Assembly (NCBI GenBank): GCA_963755075.1
Contig: CAVWKL010000075.1
Span: 1 to 29,783, forward strand
Source: Roseiarcus sp963755075
GTDB taxonomy: Bacteria > Pseudomonadota > Alphaproteobacteria > Rhizobiales > Beijerinckiaceae
Direction of reading: 5' to 3'
Length of the DNA stretch: 29,783 bases
Below are positions 1 to 8,191 of the stretch, in pieces; position 1 is the stretch's first letter, and every line of letters begins with the position of its first letter. The translations under genes were made by a program, and so were the position numbers. The notes beneath the pieces were generated by a model. It was not told where the DNA came from, searched no databases, and saw nothing but the letters and a program-made list of their open reading frames with translations.

Positions 1-1
1 C

Positions 2-1951
2 GGCGTCGCGCTCGTCGCCATGGTCGCCACGCTCGCCTGGATGGACATCCGCGACATCTACGCCGGCCGCGAGGACGAGTTGAGAACCGTCGTCGAGGTC
101 GCCTCGAAAGTCGTCCAACAACAGTATGAAGAGTTCAAGAAGGGAACGATCTCGGAGGCGGAGGCGCAACAGCGCGCCAAGGCCAGCATTCGCGCGATGC
201 GCTACAACACGGACGACTATTTCTTTGTCTATGACAAGGAAACGATCATCATTGTCCATGGCGCGCGAGCCGACCAGGAAGGCGTCGACGGCAAGAAAAA
301 CAAGGATCCGACCGGCAAGTTTTACAGCGTAGAAATGAATAAAATCGCGGCCGAGAAAGGTCAGGGCTTCGTCGACTATCAATACGCCAAACCGGGTGCG
401 CCGCTCGACCAACCGTCTCCCAAATTGTCCTATGTCAAGCTGTTCGCGCCCTGGCAATGGACTATCGCCACAGGCGTATACGTCGACGATATCAGCGCGG
501 TGGTTTGGGCAAGAGTGCTGTGGACGGCGGCGACGGCGCTGGCGTTTCTTCTCGCCATCGGCGGGTTTGCGAGCTTCGTCATGTTCCGCCTGTCGAATCG
601 TCTCCTTGCCTTGAGCACGGCGATGTCGGCGCTGGCGTCGGGCGAAAGCGACGTCGCGCTGCCGGCGATCTCCAGCCGGGACGAGGTCGGCGACATGGCG
701 CGGTCGGTCGAGGTCTTCAAGCGCAACGCGGCGGAGCGGGCGCGGCTGGAAGCCGATGCGCTCGCCAGCCGCGCCGCGGCCGAAGCCCATCGCGATCAGA
801 CCGCGGTGGAGCGGGCCAAGGCCGCCGAGGAGCAGGCCGAAGTCGTGCGCCGTCTGGGCGCCGGCCTCAAGGACCTGGCGGAGGGCGACCTGATGGTCCG
901 CCTGGGCGAAGGCTTCACGCCGACCTACGCGCAGATCCGCGACAATTTCAACGAAGCCATCGACAGGCTGAAGGCCACCATTCTGTCGGTCGTCGCCAGC
1001 GCCGGAGCGATCCATACCGGCGTGCAGGAGATCTCCGTCGCCTCCGACGATCTGTCCCGCCGCACCGAGCAGCAGGCGGCCAACCTCGAGCAGACCGCCG
1101 CGACGCTCGGCGAAGTGACCGAGGCGGTGAAGAAGTCCGCCGAGGGCACGAGCCATGCGCGGCAGGTGGTGACCGCCGCCGACGAGAACGCCAAACAGAG
1201 CGCGGTGGTGGTGCGTCAGGCGGTCGACGCGATGAGCGCGATCGCCAAGTCCTCGCAGCAGATCAGCCAGATCATCGGCGTGATCGACGAGATCGCCTTC
1301 CAGACCAATCTGCTCGCCCTCAACGCGGGGGTCGAGGCGGCGCGCGCCGGCGACGCGGGCCGCGGCTTTGCGGTGGTCGCCTCCGAGGTGCGGGCGCTGG
1401 CGCAACGCTCGGCGCAGGCGGCCAAGGAGATCAAGGGGCTGATTTCCGATTCGACGGGCCAGGTGGAGGAAGGCGTCAAGCTGGTGGCCGAGACCGGCCG
1501 ATCGCTTGAGCGCATCATGGCGCAGGTGACCGAGATCAACGCGGTGGTGAGCGACATCGCGGCCGGGGCGCAGGACCAATCGACGGCGCTGCAGGAGATC
1601 AACAGCGCGATCGAACAGATGAACCTGGTGACGCAGCAGAATGCGGCGATGGTCGAGGAGTCGACCGCGGCCGGCCATTCCCTGTCGGAGGAATCCTCGA
1701 AGCTGTCGCAATTGGTCAGTCAATTCCAGCTTGGGCGGTCGGCGAGCGAGGAGACGATGCGCCGCGAACTGCAGGCGGCGGCGCCGCACGCCTTCCGGGC
1801 GCCCGCTCCGGCGCCGCGCGCGCCGGCGCGCCCCGCCCTTGCCGCCCAACGCGCCGAACCGCGCGCCGCGGCGCGCCCCGCGCCGACGAAGAGCAAAGCG
1901 GCGAGCGGCGCCTCGAGCGGCCCCGCGTCCGCCGAATGGGCGGAGTTCTGA
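2..1951 (+). CDS. Methyl-accepting chemotaxis protein, sCache_2 type (5' partial)
   Basis: Membrane chemoreceptor that signals through CheW/CheA to the flagellar motor. The gene enters from the left edge, so the cytoplasmic N-terminus and most of the first membrane helix are missing; the ATG at 20 is internal, because the reading frame and its similarity to the second receptor extend to base 2. Seen in order: the end of TM1; a periplasmic single-Cache_2 sensor (to about base 490) with the family's features 'DYFFVYDK', 'DPTGKFYSVEMNK', 'GFVDYQYAKPG' and 'TGVYVDD'; TM2 (about 520-590); a HAMP region; a second HAMP-like segment; and the long signalling hairpin with the conserved tip 'EIAFQTNLLALNAGVEAARA'. 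After an Ala/Pro-rich tail it ends in 'EWAEF', which fits the xWxxF pentapeptide that tethers CheR/CheB in other receptors. The ligand is unknown. From base 512 to past the stop it matches the next gene almost base for base. Confidence 0.95.
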   Translation, partial: GVALVAMVATLAWMDIRDIYAGREDELRTVVEVASKVVQQQYEEFKKGTISEAEAQQRAKASIRAMRYNTDDYFFVYDKETIIIVHGARADQEGVDGKKNKDPTGKFYSVEMNKIAAEKGQGFVDYQYAKPGAPLDQPSPKLSYVKLFAPWQWTIATGVYVDDISAVVWARVLWTAATALAFLLAIGGFASFVMFRLSNRLLALSTAMSALASGESDVALPAISSRDEVGDMARSVEVFKRNAAERARLEADALASRAAAEAHRDQTAVERAKAAEEQAEVVRRLGAGLKDLAEGDLMVRLGEGFTPTYAQIRDNFNEAIDRLKATILSVVASAGAIHTGVQEISVASDDLSRRTEQQAANLEQTAATLGEVTEAVKKSAEGTSHARQVVTAADENAKQSAVVVRQAVDAMSAIAKSSQQISQIIGVIDEIAFQTNLLALNAGVEAARAGDAGRGFAVVASEVRALAQRSAQAAKEIKGLISDSTGQVEEGVKLVAETGRSLERIMAQVTEINAVVSDIAAGAQDQSTALQEINSAIEQMNLVTQQNAAMVEESTAAGHSLSEESSKLSQLVSQFQLGRSASEETMRRELQAAAPHAFRAPAPAPRAPARPALAAQRAEPRAAARPAPTKSKAASGASSGPASAEWAEF

Positions 1952-1976
1952 GCCCGCCCGGAACGCCGCGCGCCGC
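512..1976 (+). repeat. Long direct repeat, copy 1 (3' part of receptor gene 1)
   Basis: About 1465 bp that recurs at 2840-4304 (offset 2328). It covers TM2, HAMP, the signalling domain, the stop codon and 25 bp beyond it. I saw one mismatch (T at 547, C at 2875). All three forward frames and the antisense frames give the same translations in both copies, which is why I consider them nearly identical at nucleotide level. Confidence 0.93.
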
Positions 1977-2245
1977 TGTCGCATCCTCGCCATCGCCATC
2001 TTCCGATCGGCCGTTCGACCAACGTCGGCGATCTCGGCGGCGGGGTCCATTCCCGCGATATGCCGCATGGATACGGCGGGGGTCCCAGTCATTCGGTTGA
2101 GCGACTGAGCGCGGAAGCGCGCCTCCGGGTCCTCATGGCGCGCCAAAAAAACCATTTCGGTAAAGTTTCGATTAAGCGCTGCATGCCATTGTCATGGTCG
2201 CGACGGTCACCGGTCTTGGCGACCGCGCAAAGGAGTTTGCTCCCC

Positions 2246-4279
2246 ATGACGACGCTCGCCGCAAACTCGCCGCATCGCGGATTCCTCGGATCGATCCGCG
2301 CGCGCCTGCTGGGGATCGTCGCGCTGTTCGGCGTCGCGCTCGTCGCCATGGTCGCCACGCTGACATGGATGGACGCCCGCGACATCTACGCCGGCCGCCA
2401 GGACGAGTTGAGAACCGTCGTCGAGGTCGCCTCCAAGGTCGTCCAACAGCAGTATGATGAATTCAAGAAGGGGACGATCTCGGAGGCGGAAGCGCAACTG
2501 CGCGCCAAGGCAGGCATCCGCGCGATGCGCTACAACGCCGGCGACTACTTCTTCGTCCAGGACAAAAACGTCGCCCTCATCGTTCACGGCGTGCGGCCCG
2601 ACCTCGAGGGCGGAGACATGTCGAAGAATCAGGACCCGACCGGCAAGTATTTTGGCGTCGAAATGAACAAGGTCGCAACTGAAAAAGGCGAGGGCTTCGT
2701 CGATTATCAATACGCCAAACCGGGTGCGCCGCTCGACCAAGCGTCGCCGAAATTGGCCTATGTCAAGCTGTTCGCGCCCTGGGGATGGGTCGTGGGCACC
2801 GGCATCTACGTCGACGACGTCGAGGCGACGATCTTGACGAGAGTGCTGTGGACGGCGGCGACGGCGCTGGCGTTCCTTCTCGCCATCGGCGGGTTTGCGA
2901 GCTTCGTCATGTTCCGCCTGTCGAATCGTCTCCTTGCCTTGAGCACGGCGATGTCGGCGCTGGCGTCGGGCGAAAGCGACGTCGCGCTGCCGGCGATCTC
3001 CAGCCGGGACGAGGTCGGCGACATGGCGCGGTCGGTCGAGGTCTTCAAGCGCAACGCGGCGGAGCGGGCGCGGCTGGAAGCCGATGCGCTCGCCAGCCGC
3101 GCCGCGGCCGAAGCCCATCGCGATCAGACCGCGGTGGAGCGGGCCAAGGCCGCCGAGGAGCAGGCCGAAGTCGTGCGCCGTCTGGGCGCCGGCCTCAAGG
3201 ACCTGGCGGAGGGCGACCTGATGGTCCGCCTGGGCGAAGGCTTCACGCCGACCTACGCGCAGATCCGCGACAATTTCAACGAAGCCATCGACAGGCTGAA
3301 GGCCACCATTCTGTCGGTCGTCGCCAGCGCCGGAGCGATCCATACCGGCGTGCAGGAGATCTCCGTCGCCTCCGACGATCTGTCCCGCCGCACCGAGCAG
3401 CAGGCGGCCAACCTCGAGCAGACCGCCGCGACGCTCGGCGAAGTGACCGAGGCGGTGAAGAAGTCCGCCGAGGGCACGAGCCATGCGCGGCAGGTGGTGA
3501 CCGCCGCCGACGAGAACGCCAAACAGAGCGCGGTGGTGGTGCGTCAGGCGGTCGACGCGATGAGCGCGATCGCCAAGTCCTCGCAGCAGATCAGCCAGAT
3601 CATCGGCGTGATCGACGAGATCGCCTTCCAGACCAATCTGCTCGCCCTCAACGCGGGGGTCGAGGCGGCGCGCGCCGGCGACGCGGGCCGCGGCTTTGCG
3701 GTGGTCGCCTCCGAGGTGCGGGCGCTGGCGCAACGCTCGGCGCAGGCGGCCAAGGAGATCAAGGGGCTGATTTCCGATTCGACGGGCCAGGTGGAGGAAG
3801 GCGTCAAGCTGGTGGCCGAGACCGGCCGATCGCTTGAGCGCATCATGGCGCAGGTGACCGAGATCAACGCGGTGGTGAGCGACATCGCGGCCGGGGCGCA
3901 GGACCAATCGACGGCGCTGCAGGAGATCAACAGCGCGATCGAACAGATGAACCTGGTGACGCAGCAGAATGCGGCGATGGTCGAGGAGTCGACCGCGGCC
4001 GGCCATTCCCTGTCGGAGGAATCCTCGAAGCTGTCGCAATTGGTCAGTCAATTCCAGCTTGGGCGGTCGGCGAGCGAGGAGACGATGCGCCGCGAACTGC
4101 AGGCGGCGGCGCCGCACGCCTTCCGGGCGCCCGCTCCGGCGCCGCGCGCGCCGGCGCGCCCCGCCCTTGCCGCCCAACGCGCCGAACCGCGCGCCGCGGC
4201 GCGCCCCGCGCCGACGAAGAGCAAAGCGGCGAGCGGCGCCTCGAGCGGCCCCGCGTCCGCCGAATGGGCGGAGTTCTGA
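2246..4279 (+). CDS. Methyl-accepting chemotaxis protein, sCache_2 type
   Basis: Complete chemoreceptor of 677 residues, tandem paralogue of the gene before it. ATG 2246 is chosen because AAAGGAG lies at 2229-2235 with 10 nt spacing and the first membrane helix then starts near residue 20; the frame is open further upstream to 2060, but that stretch does not look coding. Domains: TM1 about 20-40; periplasmic sCache_2 sensor about 41-190 ('DYFFVQDK', 'DPTGKYFGVEMNK', 'GFVDYQYAKPG', 'GTGIYVDD'); TM2 about 201-223; HAMP about 225-285; a second HAMP-like segment about 308-358; MA signalling hairpin about 375-610 with its tip near 457-498; Ala/Pro-rich tail ending in 'EWAEF'. The sensor differs from that of the upstream paralogue at many positions while TM2 to the C-terminus is identical, so the two receptors probably read different ligands through the same output module. 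The 294 bp upstream of its start hold no evident gene. Confidence 0.96.
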   Translation: MTTLAANSPHRGFLGSIRARLLGIVALFGVALVAMVATLTWMDARDIYAGRQDELRTVVEVASKVVQQQYDEFKKGTISEAEAQLRAKAGIRAMRYNAGDYFFVQDKNVALIVHGVRPDLEGGDMSKNQDPTGKYFGVEMNKVATEKGEGFVDYQYAKPGAPLDQASPKLAYVKLFAPWGWVVGTGIYVDDVEATILTRVLWTAATALAFLLAIGGFASFVMFRLSNRLLALSTAMSALASGESDVALPAISSRDEVGDMARSVEVFKRNAAERARLEADALASRAAAEAHRDQTAVERAKAAEEQAEVVRRLGAGLKDLAEGDLMVRLGEGFTPTYAQIRDNFNEAIDRLKATILSVVASAGAIHTGVQEISVASDDLSRRTEQQAANLEQTAATLGEVTEAVKKSAEGTSHARQVVTAADENAKQSAVVVRQAVDAMSAIAKSSQQISQIIGVIDEIAFQTNLLALNAGVEAARAGDAGRGFAVVASEVRALAQRSAQAAKEIKGLISDSTGQVEEGVKLVAETGRSLERIMAQVTEINAVVSDIAAGAQDQSTALQEINSAIEQMNLVTQQNAAMVEESTAAGHSLSEESSKLSQLVSQFQLGRSASEETMRRELQAAAPHAFRAPAPAPRAPARPALAAQRAEPRAAARPAPTKSKAASGASSGPASAEWAEF

Positions 4280-4304
4280 GCCCGCCCGGAACGCCGCGCG
4301 CCGC
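2840..4304 (+). repeat. Long direct repeat, copy 2 (3' part of receptor gene 2)
   Basis: Second copy of the 1465-bp repeat. Identity begins abruptly at the start of TM2 and ends 25 bp after the stop codon. The sensor-coding parts before it (1-511 against 2329-2839) are clearly homologous but diverged, so this is a tandem duplication with a homogenised 3' part. Confidence 0.93.
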
Positions 4305-4419
4305 GCGATAATTACCAACCTTTCATGTCGACGCCATCGCGGCGTTAGGCGTCCTGCCCCATCTTGCGCGCCATGTCGCCGCGCAAAGGGCCGGCGCAAC
4401 GATCCCGATGGAGCCGTTC

Positions 4420-5934
4420 ATGTCTCTCACCCCAATTCCGCAAGCCAATCGACGCCCGCTGCGCGCCGCGCTGCTCGGCGCGGTCGCTCTCGCCGCGCTC
4501 GGCGCCGCCGCGCTCGAGAACGGCGTCTTCTCCCCCGGATTCGCCGTCGCCGCGACGACGCAGCCGTCGGCCGGCCCGGCGTCCTTCGCCGACGTCGTCG
4601 ATCGGGTGAAGTCGTCGGTCGTCTCGGTCAAGGTCAAGGTCGCCGACGGCGGCGATGCGGACATGGACCAACAGAGCGCGCCGCATTTCCCGCCGGGCAG
4701 CCCGTTCGACCGCTTCTTCAAGCAGTTCGGCTTGCCCGACGACAATGACGGCGAGGGGCCGGCGCCGCGCCGCCAGCAGCGCCACCTGTCGATGGCCCAG
4801 GGCTCGGGCTTCTTCATTTCCGCCGACGGCTACATCGTCACCAACAACCACGTCGTCGATCACGCGACGGAAGTGACGATCACCACCTCGGACGGCAAGA
4901 CGATGGCCGCCAAGGTGATCGGAACCGATCCGAAGACCGACATCGCCTTGCTCAAAGCAAAGGACGCGGGAACCTACCCCTTCGTCAGCTTCGCCTCGCA
5001 ATCGCCGCGCGTCGGCGACTGGGTGATCGCGGTCGGCAATCCCTTCGGTCTCGGCGGCACTGTGACCGCAGGCATCGTCTCGGCGCGCGGCCGCGACATC
5101 GGCTCGGGGCCCTATGACGACTTCCTGCAGATCGACGCGCCGGTCAATCACGGCAATTCCGGCGGCCCGACCTTCAACACCGACGGCGAGGTGGTCGGCG
5201 TCAACACCGCGATCTTCTCGCCTTCGGGCGGCAGCGTCGGCATCGGCTTCGCCATCGCCAGCAACGTGGTCCAGAACGTGGTGCAGCAGCTCAAGGACAC
5301 CGGCGTCGTGGCGCGCGGTTGGCTCGGCGTCGAGATCCAGCCGGTGACACCGGACCTCGCCGACAGCCTCGGCGTCAAGACCGCCTCGGGCGCGCTGGTC
5401 GCCAAGGAGACCGCCAATTCCCCGGCGGCCACCGCCGGCGTGAAGATCGGCGACGTCATCACGGCGGTCAATGGCGACGCGGTCTCCGATCCCCGCGATT
5501 TGGCGCGCCGCATCGCCGCGCTCGGGCCGCAGAAGTCCGCCCAGCTGGCGATCTGGCGCAACGGCGCGGCGCAGACCATCGCGGTGACGCTCGGCGCCAT
5601 GCCGGCGGACGTCAAAGAGGCGAACGCCGAGACGTCGCCCAAGGCGGAGGAGTCGACGGCGCCGTTCGCCAAGCTCGGCCTCAACATCGAGCGCGCGCGC
5701 GGCGGCGAGGGCGTCGCCATCGTCGACGTCGATCCCAACGGCGTCGCGGCCGACCGCGGCCTGCAGGCCGGCGACGTCATCCTGGAGGCGGGCGGCAAGG
5801 CCGTGACGCGTCCGGCCGATGTCGCTCAGGCTTTCGAAGCCGCCAAGGCCGACGGGCGCAAGGCGGTGCTGCTGCGCGTCAAGTCCGGCGACGCGGTGCG
5901 CTTCCTGACGCTGCCGACGCAGGCCGCGTCCTGA
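4420..5934 (+). CDS. degP: Periplasmic serine protease of the DegP/HtrA (Do) family
   Basis: Envelope protease/chaperone of 504 residues that degrades misfolded periplasmic proteins. The N-terminus has an Arg-rich start and an Ala/Leu-rich hydrophobic segment (about 14-32), a signal peptide or anchor. The trypsin-like domain carries the triad His144 ('TNNHVVDHA'), Asp174 ('DPKTDIALLK') and Ser247 ('HGNSGGPTF'), spaced as in E. coli DegP. Two PDZ domains follow at about 297-382 and 417-500. ATG 4420 is preferred over the in-frame ATG 4408 because GGAG at 4410-4413 sits 6 nt before it, while 4408 has no ribosome site at normal distance. A strong intrinsic terminator follows at 6015, so it is probably its own transcription unit although a two-component system comes next. 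A protease beside a sensor kinase suggests an envelope-stress link, which is inference. Confidence 0.96.
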   Translation: MSLTPIPQANRRPLRAALLGAVALAALGAAALENGVFSPGFAVAATTQPSAGPASFADVVDRVKSSVVSVKVKVADGGDADMDQQSAPHFPPGSPFDRFFKQFGLPDDNDGEGPAPRRQQRHLSMAQGSGFFISADGYIVTNNHVVDHATEVTITTSDGKTMAAKVIGTDPKTDIALLKAKDAGTYPFVSFASQSPRVGDWVIAVGNPFGLGGTVTAGIVSARGRDIGSGPYDDFLQIDAPVNHGNSGGPTFNTDGEVVGVNTAIFSPSGGSVGIGFAIASNVVQNVVQQLKDTGVVARGWLGVEIQPVTPDLADSLGVKTASGALVAKETANSPAATAGVKIGDVITAVNGDAVSDPRDLARRIAALGPQKSAQLAIWRNGAAQTIAVTLGAMPADVKEANAETSPKAEESTAPFAKLGLNIERARGGEGVAIVDVDPNGVAADRGLQAGDVILEAGGKAVTRPADVAQAFEAAKADGRKAVLLRVKSGDAVRFLTLPTQAAS

Positions 5935-6014
5935 TCCTGAAGCTCGGCCTCGCCGCCCCTGCGAGGCCGTTGAAGCCGGACGCAGCGCGCTCCCCTCCCG
6001 CGCCGCGCCGGTGA

Positions 6015-6057
6015 ATGGCGGCAGGCCAGCTCCCCAATGGCCTGCCGCCATATTTTT
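6015..6057 (+). terminator. Intrinsic terminator after degP
   Basis: A perfect 14-bp stem (6015-6028 with 6038-6051; the arm starts ATGGCGGCAGGCCA) with a 9-nt loop, followed directly by TTTTT at 6053-6057. This is a textbook rho-independent terminator. It lies between the degP stop and the regulator start, and argues against any regulator start upstream of about 6060. Confidence 0.9.
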
Positions 6058-6081
6058 GTCGGGAAGCTGGGAAGCCGCTAT

Positions 6082-6774
6082 ATGTCCTTCATGCGGATTC
6101 TGATCATCGAAGACGACCGCGACGCGGCGGCCTATCTCGTCAAGGCCTTCCGCGAGGCCGGCTACGCCGTCGACCACGCCGCCGACGGCGTCAGCGGTTA
6201 CGATCTGGCGCAGGAGGGCGGCTACGACGTCGCCATCGTCGATCGGATGCTGCCCAAGATGGACGGCCTGGCGCTGATCGGCGCTCTGCGCGCCCAGAAT
6301 ATCGAAACGCCGGTGTTGATCCTCTCCGCCCTCGGCCAGGTCGACGACCGCGTCAAGGGCCTGCGCGCCGGCGGCGACGATTACCTCGCCAAACCCTACG
6401 CCTTTTCCGAGCTGCTGGCGCGGGTCGAGGCCCTCGCCCGCCGCCGTCCCAAAGGCGCGCCGGAGGAGACCGTCTATCGGCTCGGCGACCTCGCGCTCGA
6501 CCGCCTGTCGCACAAGGTGACGCGCGCCGGCGAGGAAATCGTGCTGCAGCCGCGCGAGTTCCGCCTGCTCGAATACCTCATGCAGAACGCCGGCAAGGTG
6601 GTGACGCGCACCATGCTGCTCGAGCACGTCTGGGATTATCACTTCGATCCGCAGACCAACGTCATCGACGTGCACGTCTCGCGGTTGCGCGCCAAGATCG
6701 ATCGCGACTTCGACGCGCCGCTGCTGCACACCGTGCGCGGCGCCGGATACATGATCCGTGACGGCGCTCGTTAA
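6082..6774 (+). CDS. OmpR/PhoB-family DNA-binding response regulator
   Basis: Cytoplasmic transcription factor of 230 residues, partner of the kinase encoded next. The receiver domain starts 'MRILIIEDDRD' (acidic pocket), with the phosphorylated Asp54 in 'IVDRMLPKMDG' and Lys104 in 'YLAKPYAFSELL'. The C-terminal winged helix (about 130-228) ends with the usual 'DVHVSRLRAKID...VRGAGYMI'. ATG 6082 is chosen because GGGAAG at 6069-6074 is 7 nt upstream; ATG 6091 is the alternative, and ATG 6037 lies inside the terminator hairpin. The stop overlaps the start of the kinase gene by 17 nt, so the two are translationally coupled. Sequence resembles the QseB/CusR/PmrA branch, but the regulon cannot be read from the window. 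I recall a degP, regulator, kinase, glnE order in rhizobia (memory, not checked). Confidence 0.95.
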   Translation: MSFMRILIIEDDRDAAAYLVKAFREAGYAVDHAADGVSGYDLAQEGGYDVAIVDRMLPKMDGLALIGALRAQNIETPVLILSALGQVDDRVKGLRAGGDDYLAKPYAFSELLARVEALARRRPKGAPEETVYRLGDLALDRLSHKVTRAGEEIVLQPREFRLLEYLMQNAGKVVTRTMLLEHVWDYHFDPQTNVIDVHVSRLRAKIDRDFDAPLLHTVRGAGYMIRDGAR

Positions 6775-8191
6775 GCTCTTTCGCGCCACGGCGTTCAAGC
6801 TCGCCCTCGCCATTCTCGGGCTCAGCGCGATCGGGGCGGGACTGGTGCTCGGCGTCGTCGCCTGGCAGGTCGTCACCTTGGTCGACGACGAAACGCGCCA
6901 GACGATCGAGGCGGAAGCCAAGGGCCTCTCCGAGCAATACCAGGTCGGCGGCGTTCGTCGCCTCGGCGCGATCATCGAAGCCCGTTCGCGCCAACCCGGC
7001 TCGTCGCTTTACCTATTGACCGACGGCGCCGGCGAACCGCTTGCCGGCAATGTCGCGCAATTGCCGCCCGGCGTCCTCGATCGCGCCGGCGTCGTCGACA
7101 CGCCCTACGAGACGACCGACGAATCCTCGCCCGGCCGTCGCGCCTTGGCGCGCATCTTCGTGCTGCCGGGCGGCTTTCATCTGCTCGTCGGCCATGATCT
7201 CGGCGATCGCGCCCGCATCGGCGCGGTGATGGTTCGCGCCATGGCGATTTCGCTGATCTTCTTTGCCGCGCTGGCCGCGCTCGGCGCGCTGTTCGTCGCC
7301 CGCCGGGTGCTGCGGCGCATCGACGCGATGAACGTTTCGGCGCGCGCCATCATGGCGGGCGATCTGACGCGGCGTCTTCCCGTCTCGGGTTCCGACGACG
7401 AACTCGATCGCCTGGCGCGCGGCCTCAACGAGATGCTGGCGCGCATCGGCGATCTGATGGCGGGCATGCGCGAAGTCTCCGACAATATCGCTCACGATCT
7501 GCGCACGCCGTTGACGCGCCTGCGCAACCACGCCGAGGAGGCGCTGCGCGGCGACGCCGATCCCGCCGCCGCGCGCGCCGCGCTGGAGCGCACGATCGAG
7601 GAATCGGACGGCCTCATCAGGATCTTCAATGCTCTTTTGTTGATTGCGCGCGCCGAGGCGGGCGCCGAAAGCGCCGGCATGAGCGCCTTCGACGTCGGCG
7701 AGACGGTGGCGAGCGTCGCCGAGCTCTACGAGCCGCTCGCGGAGGAGAACGGCGCCGCGCTCAAGGTCGAAGCGGCGCGCGGGCTGACCATCGTGGGCAA
7801 TCGCGAATTGATCGGCCAGGCCGTCGCCAATCTCATCGACAACGCGGTCAAGTACGGCGCCCGAGAAGGCAATGAGACGGAGCCGGGGCGGCGCAGCGAG
7901 ATCGCGGTGACGGCGCGCCGCAACGGGGAGGCGGTGGCGATTGAAGTCGCCGACCACGGGCCGGGCATCCCGGCCGCCGAGCGCGCGCGCGCGATCCATC
8001 GCTTCGTCCGGCTGGAAGGCGCGCGCTCGCGCCCCGGCTATGGCCTCGGCCTGTCGCTCGCCGCCGCCGTGGCGCGCATGCACGGGGGCGCCGTGCGGCT
8101 CGAGGACAACGCGCCCGGCCTCAAGGTCGCTGTCACGCTGCCGGCTGCCGCGCCGGCGCTGCCCTCGCCGGCCGCCAAGGCGGCGGCATGA
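6758..8191 (+). CDS. HAMP-domain sensor histidine kinase
   Basis: Inner-membrane kinase of 477 residues that would phosphorylate the adjacent regulator. GTG start at 6758 inside the end of the regulator gene. TM1 about 13-35, a short periplasmic sensor loop (about 36-155) without a recognised domain, TM2 about 158-182, then HAMP. The dimerisation domain carries the phospho-acceptor His246 in 'NIAHDLRTPLTRLR'. The ATPase domain shows the N box 'NLIDNAVKYG' (Asn358), G1 'DHGPGIP' and G2 'GYGLGLSLAAAVARMHGG'. The C-terminal Ala/Pro tail runs into glnE with an ATGA overlap (8188-8191). The signal is not known; the degP gene upstream hints at envelope stress. Confidence 0.95.
   Translation: MTALVKLFRATAFKLALAILGLSAIGAGLVLGVVAWQVVTLVDDETRQTIEAEAKGLSEQYQVGGVRRLGAIIEARSRQPGSSLYLLTDGAGEPLAGNVAQLPPGVLDRAGVVDTPYETTDESSPGRRALARIFVLPGGFHLLVGHDLGDRARIGAVMVRAMAISLIFFAALAALGALFVARRVLRRIDAMNVSARAIMAGDLTRRLPVSGSDDELDRLARGLNEMLARIGDLMAGMREVSDNIAHDLRTPLTRLRNHAEEALRGDADPAAARAALERTIEESDGLIRIFNALLLIARAEAGAESAGMSAFDVGETVASVAELYEPLAEENGAALKVEAARGLTIVGNRELIGQAVANLIDNAVKYGAREGNETEPGRRSEIAVTARRNGEAVAIEVADHGPGIPAAERARAIHRFVRLEGARSRPGYGLGLSLAAAVARMHGGAVRLEDNAPGLKVAVTLPAAAPALPSPAAKAAA

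Noticed and set aside
2161..2195. TAAAGTTT at 2161-2168, identical to the -35 box of sigma-28 flagellar promoters, in front of the second receptor gene
   Set aside because: No GCCGATAA-like -10 box follows at the required 11-nt spacing, so it is probably chance.
2207..4399. Open frame of 730 codons on the - strand across the second receptor gene
   Set aside because: Antisense shadow; composition is Arg/Leu/Gly-biased with no recognisable domain.
4345..6975. Open frame of 876 codons on the - strand across degP and the regulator
   Set aside because: Antisense shadow of GC-rich genes: Arg/Ala/His-rich, no motif, and the + strand genes carry full catalytic signatures.
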